In this document: positions 15,523-22,874 of the stretch, piece by piece
Numbering within the stretch: position 1 is the first letter of the stretch
How the letters are laid out: each line of letters starts with the position of its first letter
Origin: Balneolaceae bacterium SMO_bin1
GTDB taxonomy: Bacteria > Bacteroidota > Rhodothermia > Balneolales > Balneolaceae
Reading direction: 5' to 3'
Assembly: GCA_003123965.1 (NCBI GenBank)
Contig: NNSL01000501.1
Coordinates: 1-22,874, forward strand
Length of the DNA: 22,874 bases
Position numbers and translations under genes: made by a program
Notes under the pieces: model-generated
Told to the model about the DNA's origin: nothing
What the model saw: the letters and a program-made list of their open reading frames with translations, nothing else
Database searches by the model: none

Positions 15523-15894
15523 TGAATGAGGACGTATTAATTGTAGCTATTGTTTTTGGAACCATTCTTTCAGCCATTGTGATACCTATGCTTTTAAGCG
15601 TGGCAAAAAAGTGGATTGAAAGCAAAAACAGCTCGTTTGATGAAGAAGCCTTTGACCGTCTGGCCAAAGCGTTCATCAAGCATAAAAAAAGAATCGGAGC
15701 GGCGCCTGCAAAACCTGGAAGCTATTGTTACCGACGAGGAACCCAAAAGCCTGGAAAGTAATAGTACCAAGAAACCCCTGCAGCAAAACAAAAAATCATC
15801 AAAGAGTATTGAAATAGAAAACGCTGAATCGGACAAGGAAAAGCAGCAAAAAGAATCCGACAGTGGCAATCTAAGGAACATGCTGAAGGAATAA
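15522..15894 (+). CDS. Small one-TM coiled-coil protein (array member 4), frame-broken in an A7 run
   Basis: It starts with a membrane segment (about 5-28) and the array signature FDEEAFDRLAKAFIKHKK. The literal frame then hits a run of seven A (15684-15690) and continues in a nonsense frame to a stop at 15761. Taking six A restores ESERRLQNLEAIVTDEEPKS and the conserved end SGNLRNMLKE at 15894, about 123 residues, matching member 3. The downstream frame is +1 relative to the start, so this is not a standard -1 slippery site. A homopolymer read error is the simplest explanation, with phase variation or transcriptional slippage as alternatives. It overlaps the stop of member 3 by one base. Confidence 0.75.
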
Positions 15895-15936
15895 TTGTTT
15901 TAGTTACATCAACTCTTTAGGGCTAATCAATATATT

Positions 15937-16566
15937 ATGAAACTTACCGCACTGGAAATTAAGCAGCAGAAATTTGAAAAATCGCTCCGCGGTTATGATA
16001 AGGACGAGGTTCAGGCTTTTTTGAACCTGATGTCGAATGAGTGGGAGCACATGGTGAGTAAAAACCGCGAACTGGAGCAAAAGATCGACGACCTAAAGGA
16101 AAAACTGAAGCACTACGAGCGCGTGGAAGAAGCCCTTCACGAAACTATACAGGCGGCAAAAGATTCGGCCGAAACCAAGCTTGAAGGCGCCCGCAAAGAA
16201 GCCCAAAACAAAATTGAAAAAGCCGAAATGCAGGCCGAATCCATTGTGCGCGATGCAAAGCAGGAGCGCCAGCAGGTGCGGCAGAGCATCCGCCGGCTGT
16301 TAGACCGCCGCAAAGAAATTGTAGGCGGCATCCGCTCGTACCTCCAGGTGGCCAAAGAATCCATTGAACAGTTTGAAAAAGATGGCGCCCAACTTTACGA
16401 CCGCCCAAACGAGACGAACGAGCTAAATATCGATGAAGAGGCTTCAAAATCCTCAGGCAAACCTAATAAAAAAAGAGCCGCCCAAACGCCGCCCGCCGAA
16501 GAGTCGGCCCGCATATCACCGCCCGGCACCGAAAACATCGACGATTTAGTGGATGATTTGGAGTGA
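15937..16566 (+). CDS. divIVA: DivIVA-domain protein
   Basis: 209 residues. The N-terminal DivIVA domain is clear: MKLTALEIKQQKFEKSLRGY with DKDEVQAFL. Residues L17 and R18 align with the membrane-inserting Phe17/Arg18 of Bacillus DivIVA. Residues about 25-150 are coiled coil, and the C-terminal 60 residues are charged and Pro/Ser-rich, ending NIDDLVDDLE. Such proteins bind negatively curved membrane at poles or septa and recruit partners. It follows the four-gene membrane array by 42 bases, suggesting a common transcript. The GYDKDEV motif and length support the assignment; its localisation in this lineage is unknown. Confidence 0.9.
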   Translation: MKLTALEIKQQKFEKSLRGYDKDEVQAFLNLMSNEWEHMVSKNRELEQKIDDLKEKLKHYERVEEALHETIQAAKDSAETKLEGARKEAQNKIEKAEMQAESIVRDAKQERQQVRQSIRRLLDRRKEIVGGIRSYLQVAKESIEQFEKDGAQLYDRPNETNELNIDEEASKSSGKPNKKRAAQTPPAEESARISPPGTENIDDLVDDLE

Positions 16567-16747
16567 TCAACCAAGCATCCCTTTGAATTCAAGTTTGGCT
16601 TAAATATCATTTCTCTTCCTTTTTTTTAACAGCTGGTTTATTATTTTTGGTCAGAAAAAATGAACGAAGTCGCCTGCAAGTGATTTATTCTAATCTCTGG
16701 TGACATTTTTAAATTCCTAATTCCACATTTTTAATTTCCAATTTCCT

Positions 16748-17584
16748 ATGGCCTTAGATTCTGTTGAAGCTTTTCGTGAGCGCCGTGATGCCGCTCTTGA
16801 CTACCTGAAAGAACACACCGACATGCGCCCCGACTATCTCATCATTCTGGGAACGGGCCTTGGTCAGCTGGCCGATGAAATTGACGTCACCGATGCCATC
16901 TCATACGCCGATATTCCGCATTTCCCCGTATCAACCGTAGAAAGCCATGCCGGGCAGCTACTTTTCGGCACGCTGGGCGGTAAAAACGTAGTGGCAATGC
17001 AGGGCCGCTTTCATTACTACGAGGGCTACAGTATGCAGAAAATTGCGTTCCCCATTCGCGTGCTCAAAGCACTCAGCGCCTCCACGCTTTTTGTAAGTAA
17101 CGCCTGCGGTGGGTTGAATCCCAATTTTTCCCGGGGCGACATCATGCTTATCAACGACCATATTAACATGCTGGGCGATAATCCGCTCATCGGCCCTAAT
17201 GATGATGAGCTGGGTCCCCGCTTCCCCGACATGAGTCAACCGTACACCGAAAGCCTGCTTGAGCTGGCCGAAACCGTAGCCCTCGATAAAGGCATTAAAA
17301 TGCACGAAGGCGTGTACCTGGCGCTTACCGGACCCATGCTCGAAACCAAAGCCGAATATCGTTTCCTGCGCTTAATCGGCGCCGATGTAGTAGGCATGAG
17401 CACCGTACCCGAAGTAATCACCGCCGTGCACATGGGTATGGACGTAATGGGCATTTCCGTCATCACCGACGAGTGTTTTCCCGATGCGCTTGAGCCCGTT
17501 GACATTGAGCACGTGCTTGAGGCCGCCGACATGGCGCAGCCCCAAATGACCAAAGTGATGATTGGCGTACTGGAGCGATTGTAA
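16748..17584 (+). CDS. punA: Purine nucleoside phosphorylase, trimeric (PNP/MTAP family)
   Basis: 278 residues. It phosphorolyses purine (deoxy)nucleosides to base and (deoxy)ribose-1-phosphate for salvage. Family motifs: LGTGLG at 34-39 (phosphate loop), GRFHYYEGY, NACGGLNP, and the base-binding E199 in LETKAE. MSTVPEV is also present. The second base-contacting residue, Asn243 in human PNP, is D241 here (ITDEC). The 42-residue spacing from the glutamate is identical, so the alignment is secure. An Asp at this site can relax specificity beyond 6-oxopurines, so adenine nucleosides or MTA may be accepted. The 181 bases between divIVA and this gene are AT-rich and contain no evident gene. Confidence 0.93.
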   Translation: MALDSVEAFRERRDAALDYLKEHTDMRPDYLIILGTGLGQLADEIDVTDAISYADIPHFPVSTVESHAGQLLFGTLGGKNVVAMQGRFHYYEGYSMQKIAFPIRVLKALSASTLFVSNACGGLNPNFSRGDIMLINDHINMLGDNPLIGPNDDELGPRFPDMSQPYTESLLELAETVALDKGIKMHEGVYLALTGPMLETKAEYRFLRLIGADVVGMSTVPEVITAVHMGMDVMGISVITDECFPDALEPVDIEHVLEAADMAQPQMTKVMIGVLERL

Positions 17585-17662
17585 AAATTTGCGCATCTTA
17601 TATAAAAATTTCATTGGTTAGTAGTATCTTTATTTAATAACCCTAACCAGTAGAGGAGGCTT

Positions 17663-18418
17663 ATGGCTGACGGAAAGTACGACGACGAGATTTGGGATGA
17701 GCACCAATGGGAAGCCTACTTGGACGAGATTGAGCAAAAAAGTAAGCAGCTGCGCAAATTCATTGCCTCCGACAAAGATGAAACCGCCCTCGCTGGATTA
17801 CCATTCTCCGCGAAAATCCGGACGTTAATGACGCTGTAGACGCCTGGATTGAAGAAGAGCTGCAAATTGAGGACTCGTACTTCCCCGATGAGGATGACTG
17901 GGATGAAGACGATTTTGAAGATATGCTCTGGGAAGATATCGACGAGGAACTCTCACTTGATGATGACGATATTTTCGATGAAGGAGAAGAAGTGGAAGGA
18001 ACTCAGCGAGGATTTCTCCCGCACCGATAACGGATCTATTGAAAACTTGGATGTTTACATCCGCGCTCATGATTACTCGGTGCACATTTTAAAATGGGCC
18101 GAAGGCATTCACCCCAAATTCCATACGCCATACTTCAGCGATTTTGTGAGCAGCACGCTTACCATCTGCGCAAAACTGGCCGGCGGTTATTCGTTCGGAT
18201 TTGAACGCGATTACCTTGGCGCAAATATAGCTTGTACCAAAAAAGCGCTTTATGCCGCCAACGAAGGGCTGATTCTACTGCAAGATCACTTGAAAGAAAC
18301 GGCCATTCTAAACAAAACCAAGTATTTTCACTTGCACGGCAGCCTTTTTGAACTCCGTAACGACATTGGCATTTACGTGCAAGAGCTCCGTGAACAATTC
18401 CGGCTGGGCCTGGAATAA
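17663..18418 (+). CDS. Highly acidic protein of unknown function, frame-broken twice
   Basis: The start at 17663 is preceded by AGAGGAGG (17652-17659), the strongest Shine-Dalgarno in the window. The literal frame stops at 17839 after 58 residues. Two compensating breaks, a missing base near 17788-17794 and an extra base near 17986-17992, recover a single protein of about 251 residues. It has an N-terminal Trp/Glu-rich part (DEIWDEHQWEAYLDEIEQKS). Then WITILRENPDVNDAVDAW leads into a very acidic segment of alternating Asp, Glu, Trp and Phe (SYFPDEDDWDEDDFEDMLWE). The C-terminal helical domain, about 165 residues, includes DVYIRAHDYSVHILKWAEGI and NDIGIYVQELREQFRLGLE. There is no signal peptide or membrane segment. 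I do not recognise the family. The uninterrupted acidic reading in the middle frame supports the reconstruction. Confidence 0.65.
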
Positions 18419-18419
18419 A

Positions 18420-18454
18420 AAAAGGCATGAGGTTAAAACAACCCCATGCCTTTT
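18420..18454. terminator. Bidirectional terminator between convergent genes
   Basis: AAAAGGCATGAGGTT (18420-18434) pairs with AACCCCATGCCTTTT (18440-18454), with one A-C mismatch and a 5-base loop. An A-run on the left and a T-run on the right let it work for both the acidic-protein gene (plus) and the isoaspartyl peptidase gene (minus). Confidence 0.85.
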
Positions 18455-18479
18455 AGAATTGCTTTCATGATTTAGCGGC

Positions 18480-19530
18480 TTATTCCCAGATGGAAACGTT
18501 TCGCTCACCAGCAGAATTTGCACTGGCCTGATACATGCCCTGCGTATTCATATCCGTGTAGGTATTTCCGTACTGGTCAACAGCTATCATACCGGCTTCA
18601 CCGGGCTGAAGCACATCAGTCAGCAAATAGTTACCAGCTTCCTGCAAGCTGGCGTCCGCGAATTTCATGTATGCACTTACCGTATGGCCCGAAACAGCGC
18701 GCATAATTTTTTCGCCCCATCCGGTCATCGATACTGCCACCACGTCGCTGGCGTATGTCCCTGAACCAATAATGGGCACATCGCCCACGCGGCCGTATTT
18801 TTGTTGGTCATGCCGCCTGTTGAAGTACCCGCAACCAGATTTCCATCTTGATCGAGCACTACGCAGCCTACCGTACCATACTTCGAATTCCAGGCATCAA
18901 CATTGCCTGATTCCAGCAAAGATGACTGCTGCTCTTCTGACATGGCATCACGTTCTTGCGCGCGTTGCCAGGCTTCGTAGCGATCCTGCGTATGGAAGTA
19001 ATCATTTTCAACGCGCTCCACATCCATTTGGTCAGCATATTCTTCTGCGCCGTCACCGGCAAACATTACATGCTCAGAGTTTTCCATCACCATGCGGGCT
19101 AATGTGATGGGATTTTTACCGTAGTAACACCTGTAATTGTACCCGCTTCGCGCGTATTGCCAATCATGATGGCCGCATCCAGCTCATGGGTACCTTCACT
19201 GGTAAAAACCGATCCTTTACCGGCATTAAAGCGGGGGTTATTCTCAAGATAATTAATCACTTGTTCCACAACGGCAACGGCACTTTCCCCATTTTTCAAC
19301 GCTTCTTCACCGATATTAAGCGCCTGTTCCATATCATTCATATAGCCCTGCTTTACTGAGTCAGGCACATCCTGCGAAATAGCACCCGCGCCTCCATGTA
19401 TGGCAATAGCCCACTCTTTCTGTTCAGTGTTAACTTCCCCATTTTGCCCGTTGGCATTTTCATTTTCTGCACAACCGGCCGCTAACACCATTATGCAGAG
19501 TACCGCAATAAGCGCTTGTAATCGTTTCAT
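18480..19530 (-). CDS. Isoaspartyl peptidase/L-asparaginase-type Ntn hydrolase lipoprotein, frame-broken twice
   Basis: From the ATG at 19530 there is a lipoprotein signal (VLAAGC, Cys20), then WAIAIHGGAGAI, the family's opening motif, and NPRFNAGKGSVFTSEGTHEL. Two T-runs that read as A5 on the minus strand (19113-19117 and 18798-18802) each appear one base short. Adding one A to each rejoins VKNPITLARM and TNKKYGRVGDVPIIGSGTYA. The restored protein is about 350 residues. The autocatalytic nucleophile is the Thr in KYGTVGCVVLD, followed by GNLVAGTSTGG. The enzyme should self-cleave before that Thr and hydrolyse isoaspartyl dipeptides or asparagine derivatives, here lipid-anchored in the envelope rather than cytosolic. 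Both breaks are homopolymer deletions, so sequence error is likely. Confidence 0.85.
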
Positions 19531-19567
19531 ATGCGTAAGTAAATTGAGTTGATATTAGGTTTACGCC

Positions 19568-19598
19568 ATTATAATCAGCCCTTTTCATATTTCAAAAA
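19568..19598 (-). promoter_or_regulatory. Candidate promoter of the isoaspartyl peptidase gene
   Basis: On the minus strand, TTTTTG (19598-19593), 19 bases of spacer, then TATAAT (19573-19568), about 37 bases before the ATG. The -33 box and spacing fit the Bacteroidota pattern, but the -7 box resembles the general TATAAT rather than TAnnTTTG. Confidence 0.3.
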
Positions 19599-19661
19599 TA
19601 GCCGCCTGCCTGAAACATCTTTTAATACGTAAGGAATCGGTCGCTTCCGTGTCTTACTATT

Positions 19662-22082
19662 GTGGGTGATTTTAATACATACCATTTTCCTTTTGCCAAA
19701 TATCCGGCGGTCAGAATAGCTCTGTTATTTATCACGGGAATTATTTGTTCAAACTATATTTCTGCGAGCGCTTATGCATGGGGGCTTGCTTTTGTATTAC
19801 TGGCATTTATTTGGTTATGGGCTGAGTATCAATTCAGGTCTAGCTTGGTAACTGGCTACACCTCCCTTTCCATCGCGGCTTACCTGGCCGGGGTGATTTG
19901 TTTTGGAGCTTTATGGCACTCCTTGTTCGATCACCAGAAAACGCCGGCCTCGGCGCAGCTGCTGTCGGCCTATACGTGGGAGCAGGTTGAAATAAACGGC
20001 GAAGTAAATAACATCAAGCAGACCTCCACCGGCAAGTACCAACTCGATATCACCACCGATTCAACAATATTCGAAGACTCCCTGCACTGGGGTGAGTCGT
20101 ACGTGGTTCGGGCCGTGTACGATCCTGCCGAAAAACGACTTCCAGCTGCCATACAGCTGGGCGCCATTGTTCATTTCAAAGCCACAGTATACCCACTGGA
20201 AAGTAAATCGAACCCCCATGAATTCGACTACAAGCAATATTTATCTACACTAGGCATTTATTCTCAAGTTGGTATTGACAAAATAGTATCGATTAAAAAA
20301 GCGCAGAATACCCTTAGTTGGAATACCTTCCGCCGCCACACGCTGCGCCTTATCGAGCATAATTTTTCGTCCAAAACCGTTTCTATCGCAAAAGCCTTGC
20401 TAATGGGCCATAAAAACGAGATGCAGCGTGAGGATAAAATTGCGTTTTCGCGGGCGGGCCTCTCTCACATTATGGCCGTTTCGGGGTTACACGTTGGATT
20501 TATTATAGCACCATTTTGGTTGCTCATTCCGTTTTGCTGGGCCTTTCGCTGGGGCAAATATCTGGGTCTTTCCGCGTTGGTATTCGGACTTATTTTCTAT
20601 GCCGGACTCACCAATTTTTCGGCATCGGTGGTGCGGGCCTCACTCACCGGCGGGCTGCTGGCCTACGGGCGCCTTTTTCACAAATCACGCGACTCAAAAA
20701 ATATTACCGCGGTTGCCGCTATCATCATTCTTCTGTTCAACCCCAACGATCTGTTCGATATCGGCTTTCAATTATCGTTTGGGGCGGTGTACATCATTCT
20801 ATTGATTTTACCGGTGGTGCAGCGCTTTATTCCCGCACATATACAGCGGCGATGGTACGGTATTCCTATCATGGTAGTTATCGTGTCATTCATCGTGCAA
20901 ATTGGGTTGTATCCACTGCTCAGCTTTTATTTTGGAGAATTCTCGCTCGTTGGTCCGCTCGCTAATGCGGTTATTGTGCCGTGGCTTTCTGTAGTGGTAC
21001 CGTTAGGCCTGTTATTGTTAGCAGTATCGGCTGTTTTTCCGGAGGCGGGTATGCTTCTGAATTACCCAAACGACAAATTTCTGGAATTTTTACAGTGGTT
21101 TGTAAACGAAGCCGTTTCATGGAACTGGAGCTGGATTCAGACGCCAAGCACGGGCCTGTTTATATTTATGATTTGGGGTGCCGTCCTATTTCTAGTCGCT
21201 TCTGTCACACTACCACGGCTTCGCTGGAAAATGCTTATTCTTTTTCTGATTGTTCTCAGTACCCAGCAAGTGCACTCGCTTTACACATCATTCCAACCGG
21301 CAAAGCTGCAAATAACCATGCTTGATGTCGGCCAAGGCGATGCTGCCTTTATCCAAACGCCCGCAGGCAAAAACTTCCTGGTTGATGCCGGTCGCTGGAT
21401 GCCCACCTACAATAGTGCTAGATATGTTATCATTCCCCACCTTAAGGCGCGGGGCGTCCAAAAGCTTGACGGCGTATTTCTTTCGCATCCGCATGCCGAC
21501 CACATTGGCGGAATCATAGAATTGCTAAATAACATGCCCATTGATACAGTTTACAACTCCGGTTTCAAGTATGAATCCCAGCTGTACAAAAACTACCTGG
21601 CCCTGGCCAACCAGAAAAATGTTTCAGTAAAACCTCTTCGGGCAGGTATGCAAATCCAAATTGACCCGGCCGTGCGGCTTTTCGTGTATGGGCCGTCGGC
21701 CAAAAATCATCATACTGATCCCAATGAACAATCACTGGTAATGGAGCTGATATACGGAGAAACTGAATTTCTATTTACCGGTGATGCAGGAGCTGATCAG
21801 GAACGGTTGCTGCTGCATAATTTTGCTGAGCTATTGGACGCCGACTTTCTTAAAGTTGGGCACCATGGAAGCCGGACCAGTTCGTCTATTCCATTTTTGT
21901 CAACTGTAACGCCGGATATTGCTGCAGTTTCATTAGGTCTGCGTAACCGGTATCAGCATCCCCACACAGAGGCCGTTGATCGCTTGATGACTGCCTCCCC
22001 ACAGCTGTACTATACCAGCCAAAGTGGGGCGTTGCATTTCAGTTCTAACGGTTATAATATTTCTCGTCACCGCTGGCGTTGA
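19662..22082 (+). CDS. comEC: ComEC/Rec2 family DNA-uptake channel with metallo-beta-lactamase domain
   Basis: 806 residues, the size usual in Bacteroidota. Order: N-terminal membrane helices with the FAKYPAVRIALLFITGIICS start (7-26), a soluble OB-like segment (about 100-195), the Competence domain with LSHIMAVSGLHVGF around 267-280, many membrane helices, and a C-terminal metallo-beta-lactamase-like domain. That domain shows MLDVGQGDAAFIQTP, SHPHADHIGG (H609, H611, D613, H614), FTGDAG and GHHGSRTS (H734). The full metal-ligand set is present, consistent with a nuclease-competent domain. The protein moves single-stranded DNA across the inner membrane during transformation. The start is a GTG at 19662; no good ATG lies near. 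It is divergent from the isoaspartyl peptidase. No other competence gene is in view. Confidence 0.93.
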   Translation: MGDFNTYHFPFAKYPAVRIALLFITGIICSNYISASAYAWGLAFVLLAFIWLWAEYQFRSSLVTGYTSLSIAAYLAGVICFGALWHSLFDHQKTPASAQLLSAYTWEQVEINGEVNNIKQTSTGKYQLDITTDSTIFEDSLHWGESYVVRAVYDPAEKRLPAAIQLGAIVHFKATVYPLESKSNPHEFDYKQYLSTLGIYSQVGIDKIVSIKKAQNTLSWNTFRRHTLRLIEHNFSSKTVSIAKALLMGHKNEMQREDKIAFSRAGLSHIMAVSGLHVGFIIAPFWLLIPFCWAFRWGKYLGLSALVFGLIFYAGLTNFSASVVRASLTGGLLAYGRLFHKSRDSKNITAVAAIIILLFNPNDLFDIGFQLSFGAVYIILLILPVVQRFIPAHIQRRWYGIPIMVVIVSFIVQIGLYPLLSFYFGEFSLVGPLANAVIVPWLSVVVPLGLLLLAVSAVFPEAGMLLNYPNDKFLEFLQWFVNEAVSWNWSWIQTPSTGLFIFMIWGAVLFLVASVTLPRLRWKMLILFLIVLSTQQVHSLYTSFQPAKLQITMLDVGQGDAAFIQTPAGKNFLVDAGRWMPTYNSARYVIIPHLKARGVQKLDGVFLSHPHADHIGGIIELLNNMPIDTVYNSGFKYESQLYKNYLALANQKNVSVKPLRAGMQIQIDPAVRLFVYGPSAKNHHTDPNEQSLVMELIYGETEFLFTGDAGADQERLLLHNFAELLDADFLKVGHHGSRTSSSIPFLSTVTPDIAAVSLGLRNRYQHPHTEAVDRLMTASPQLYYTSQSGALHFSSNGYNISRHRWR

Positions 22083-22146
22083 TCCTATTTTCACCTAAGT
22101 AATTTCATATTTTGCTGAGCAGCCTCAGTCAAAAGGCCGTTATTTT

Positions 22147-22175
22147 TTTGTATATTAAGGGTTTGAGCATATAAA
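22147..22175 (+). promoter_or_regulatory. Candidate promoter for xseB-dxs
   Basis: TTTG (22147-22150, end of a T-run), a 19-base spacer, then TATAAA (22170-22175), about 20 bases before the ATG at 22196. The -33 box and spacing fit; the -7 box is a weak match and the leader would be short. Confidence 0.3.
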
Positions 22176-22195
22176 AAAATTAATAGCACGCATCT

Positions 22196-22399
22196 ATGGC
22201 GGATAAGGAACGGCTGAGCTTTGAAAAAGCTTTAGCAAGGTTAGAAACAATTGTCGAAAAACTTGACGATGATTCTCTATCATTAGAAGAGTCAATTGAG
22301 CTGTACGAAGAAGGAATTAAGCTTTCGAAAGAATGCACTGAAACGCTCGAAGAAGCTGAGTTACGTATTGAAAACGTAAACGAAGCACACACGCAATAA
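22196..22399 (+). CDS. xseB: Exodeoxyribonuclease VII small subunit
   Basis: 67 residues, the normal size. The family pattern is complete: [20 protein letters not shown], then [20 protein letters not shown], and AELRIENV. It pairs with XseA to degrade single-stranded DNA into oligonucleotides. It lies 14 bases before dxs, a common bacterial arrangement. The gene upstream is comEC rather than xseA, so the large subunit is encoded elsewhere. Confidence 0.95.
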   Translation: MADKERLSFEKALARLETIVEKLDDDSLSLEESIELYEEGIKLSKECTETLEEAELRIENVNEAHTQ

Positions 22400-22413
22400 T
22401 AAATCATATTTTT

Positions 22414-22874
22414 ATGGAGCTGGACGAACCTAAAGCAGGACCGCTACTTGAACCGGTCCACACCCCGGAAGATCTTAGAAAACTTGATCCCGAACAGCTT
22501 GTTGAATTCTGTGATGAACTGCGGGACTACATCATCGAAACTGTATCGATACACGGCGGGCATTTCGGTGCCAGCCTCGGTGTGGTAGAATTAACTGTAG
22601 CACTCCACTATGTATTTAATACGCCGAAAGATCGTCTGGTTTGGGATGTAGGTCACCAAGCATACGGTCATAAAATTTTGACTGGACGGCGACCCAAGTT
22701 CCATACCAATCGCAAGTACGGCGGGCTCTCTGGGTTTCCCAAACGCGACGAGAGTGAATATGACACCTTTGGCGTGGGCCACTCCAGCACTTCTATCTCT
22801 GCAGGTCTGGGCATGGCTGTTGCCCGCGACCTTGATAAAGGCGATAACCATGTAATTACCATTACCGGCGACGG
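22414..22874 (+). CDS. dxs: 1-deoxy-D-xylulose-5-phosphate synthase, N-terminal part (runs off the right edge)
   Basis: 153 codons are visible from the ATG at 22414. First enzyme of the MEP isoprenoid pathway: it condenses pyruvate and glyceraldehyde-3-phosphate with thiamine diphosphate. Hallmarks: [58 protein letters not shown] and [16 protein letters not shown]. The frame reaches the ITGDG of the ThDP-binding motif at the edge. An N-terminal extension of about 20 residues ([20 protein letters not shown]) precedes the conserved start. Dxs also feeds thiamine and pyridoxal biosynthesis where DXP is a precursor. Confidence 0.96.
   Translation, partial: MELDEPKAGPLLEPVHTPEDLRKLDPEQLVEFCDELRDYIIETVSIHGGHFGASLGVVELTVALHYVFNTPKDRLVWDVGHQAYGHKILTGRRPKFHTNRKYGGLSGFPKRDESEYDTFGVGHSSTSISAGLGMAVARDLDKGDNHVITITGD

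Noticed and set aside
15684..15692. Programmed -1 frameshift (A AAA AAG type) in the fourth array gene
   Set aside because: The A-run is in the wrong phase and the downstream frame is +1 relative to the start, so -1 slippage would not produce the conserved C terminus.
22110..22150. Possible comEC terminator (CTGAG-CAGC-CTCAG, later a T-run)
   Set aside because: The stem is only 5 bp plus a bulged extension and the T-run is more than 15 bases away; the T-run better fits a -33 element for xseB.

Overview
The window looks like chromosomal core-genome DNA of a Bacteroidota-type bacterium, most likely of the Balneolota/Rhodothermota branch. This rests on four observations. One upstream region carries a textbook Bacteroidota promoter (TTTG, 19-base spacer, TATATTTG). 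Shine-Dalgarno sequences are mostly weak or absent. Lipoproteins and TPR proteins are frequent. The gene mix (DivIVA, an ADI-type arginine deiminase, a CT398-like protein next to Nif3, SirB1-like, M61 peptidase, a Bacteroidota-style ComEC) fits that branch. The assignment is inference from gene content. No tRNA, IS element, CRISPR array or prophage was seen.

Layout. 1-3000 (minus strand): the 5' part of an M61-type lipoprotein peptidase, a frame-broken acyl-CoA dehydrogenase, and two tiny adjacent AraC-like DNA-binding proteins that share an internal 18-residue duplication. 3277-6457: a two-domain GT2 glycosyltransferase/TPR protein convergent with a SirB1-like protein. 6630-10151 (plus): arginine deiminase, a site-2-protease-family membrane peptidase, a small TPR-like lipoprotein and smpB. 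10216-13463 (minus): a 50-residue hydrophilic protein, a monohaem cytochrome c lipoprotein, the RNase P RNA gene rnpB with its terminator, a cysteine-free CT398-like coiled-coil protein, and a frame-broken Nif3 protein. 13701-17584 (plus): yggS, four small one-TM coiled-coil proteins in a tightly coupled array, divIVA and a purine nucleoside phosphorylase. 17663-19530: a highly acidic unknown protein and a lipoprotein isoaspartyl peptidase, convergent on a bidirectional terminator. 19662-22874 (plus): comEC, xseB and the start of dxs.

Two things deserve attention. First, the yggS-[four small membrane proteins]-divIVA block recalls the ylmE-sepF-ylmG-ylmH-divIVA cell-division neighbourhood of Gram-positive bacteria, but an apparently undescribed, internally amplified family of PspB-like membrane/coiled-coil proteins takes the middle positions. 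Second, five genes carry seven frame breaks, three of them one-base length changes in A/T homopolymers. Much of this is probably sequence error from an indel-prone assembly. I therefore annotate those loci as full-length genes with marked breaks rather than as established pseudogenes.
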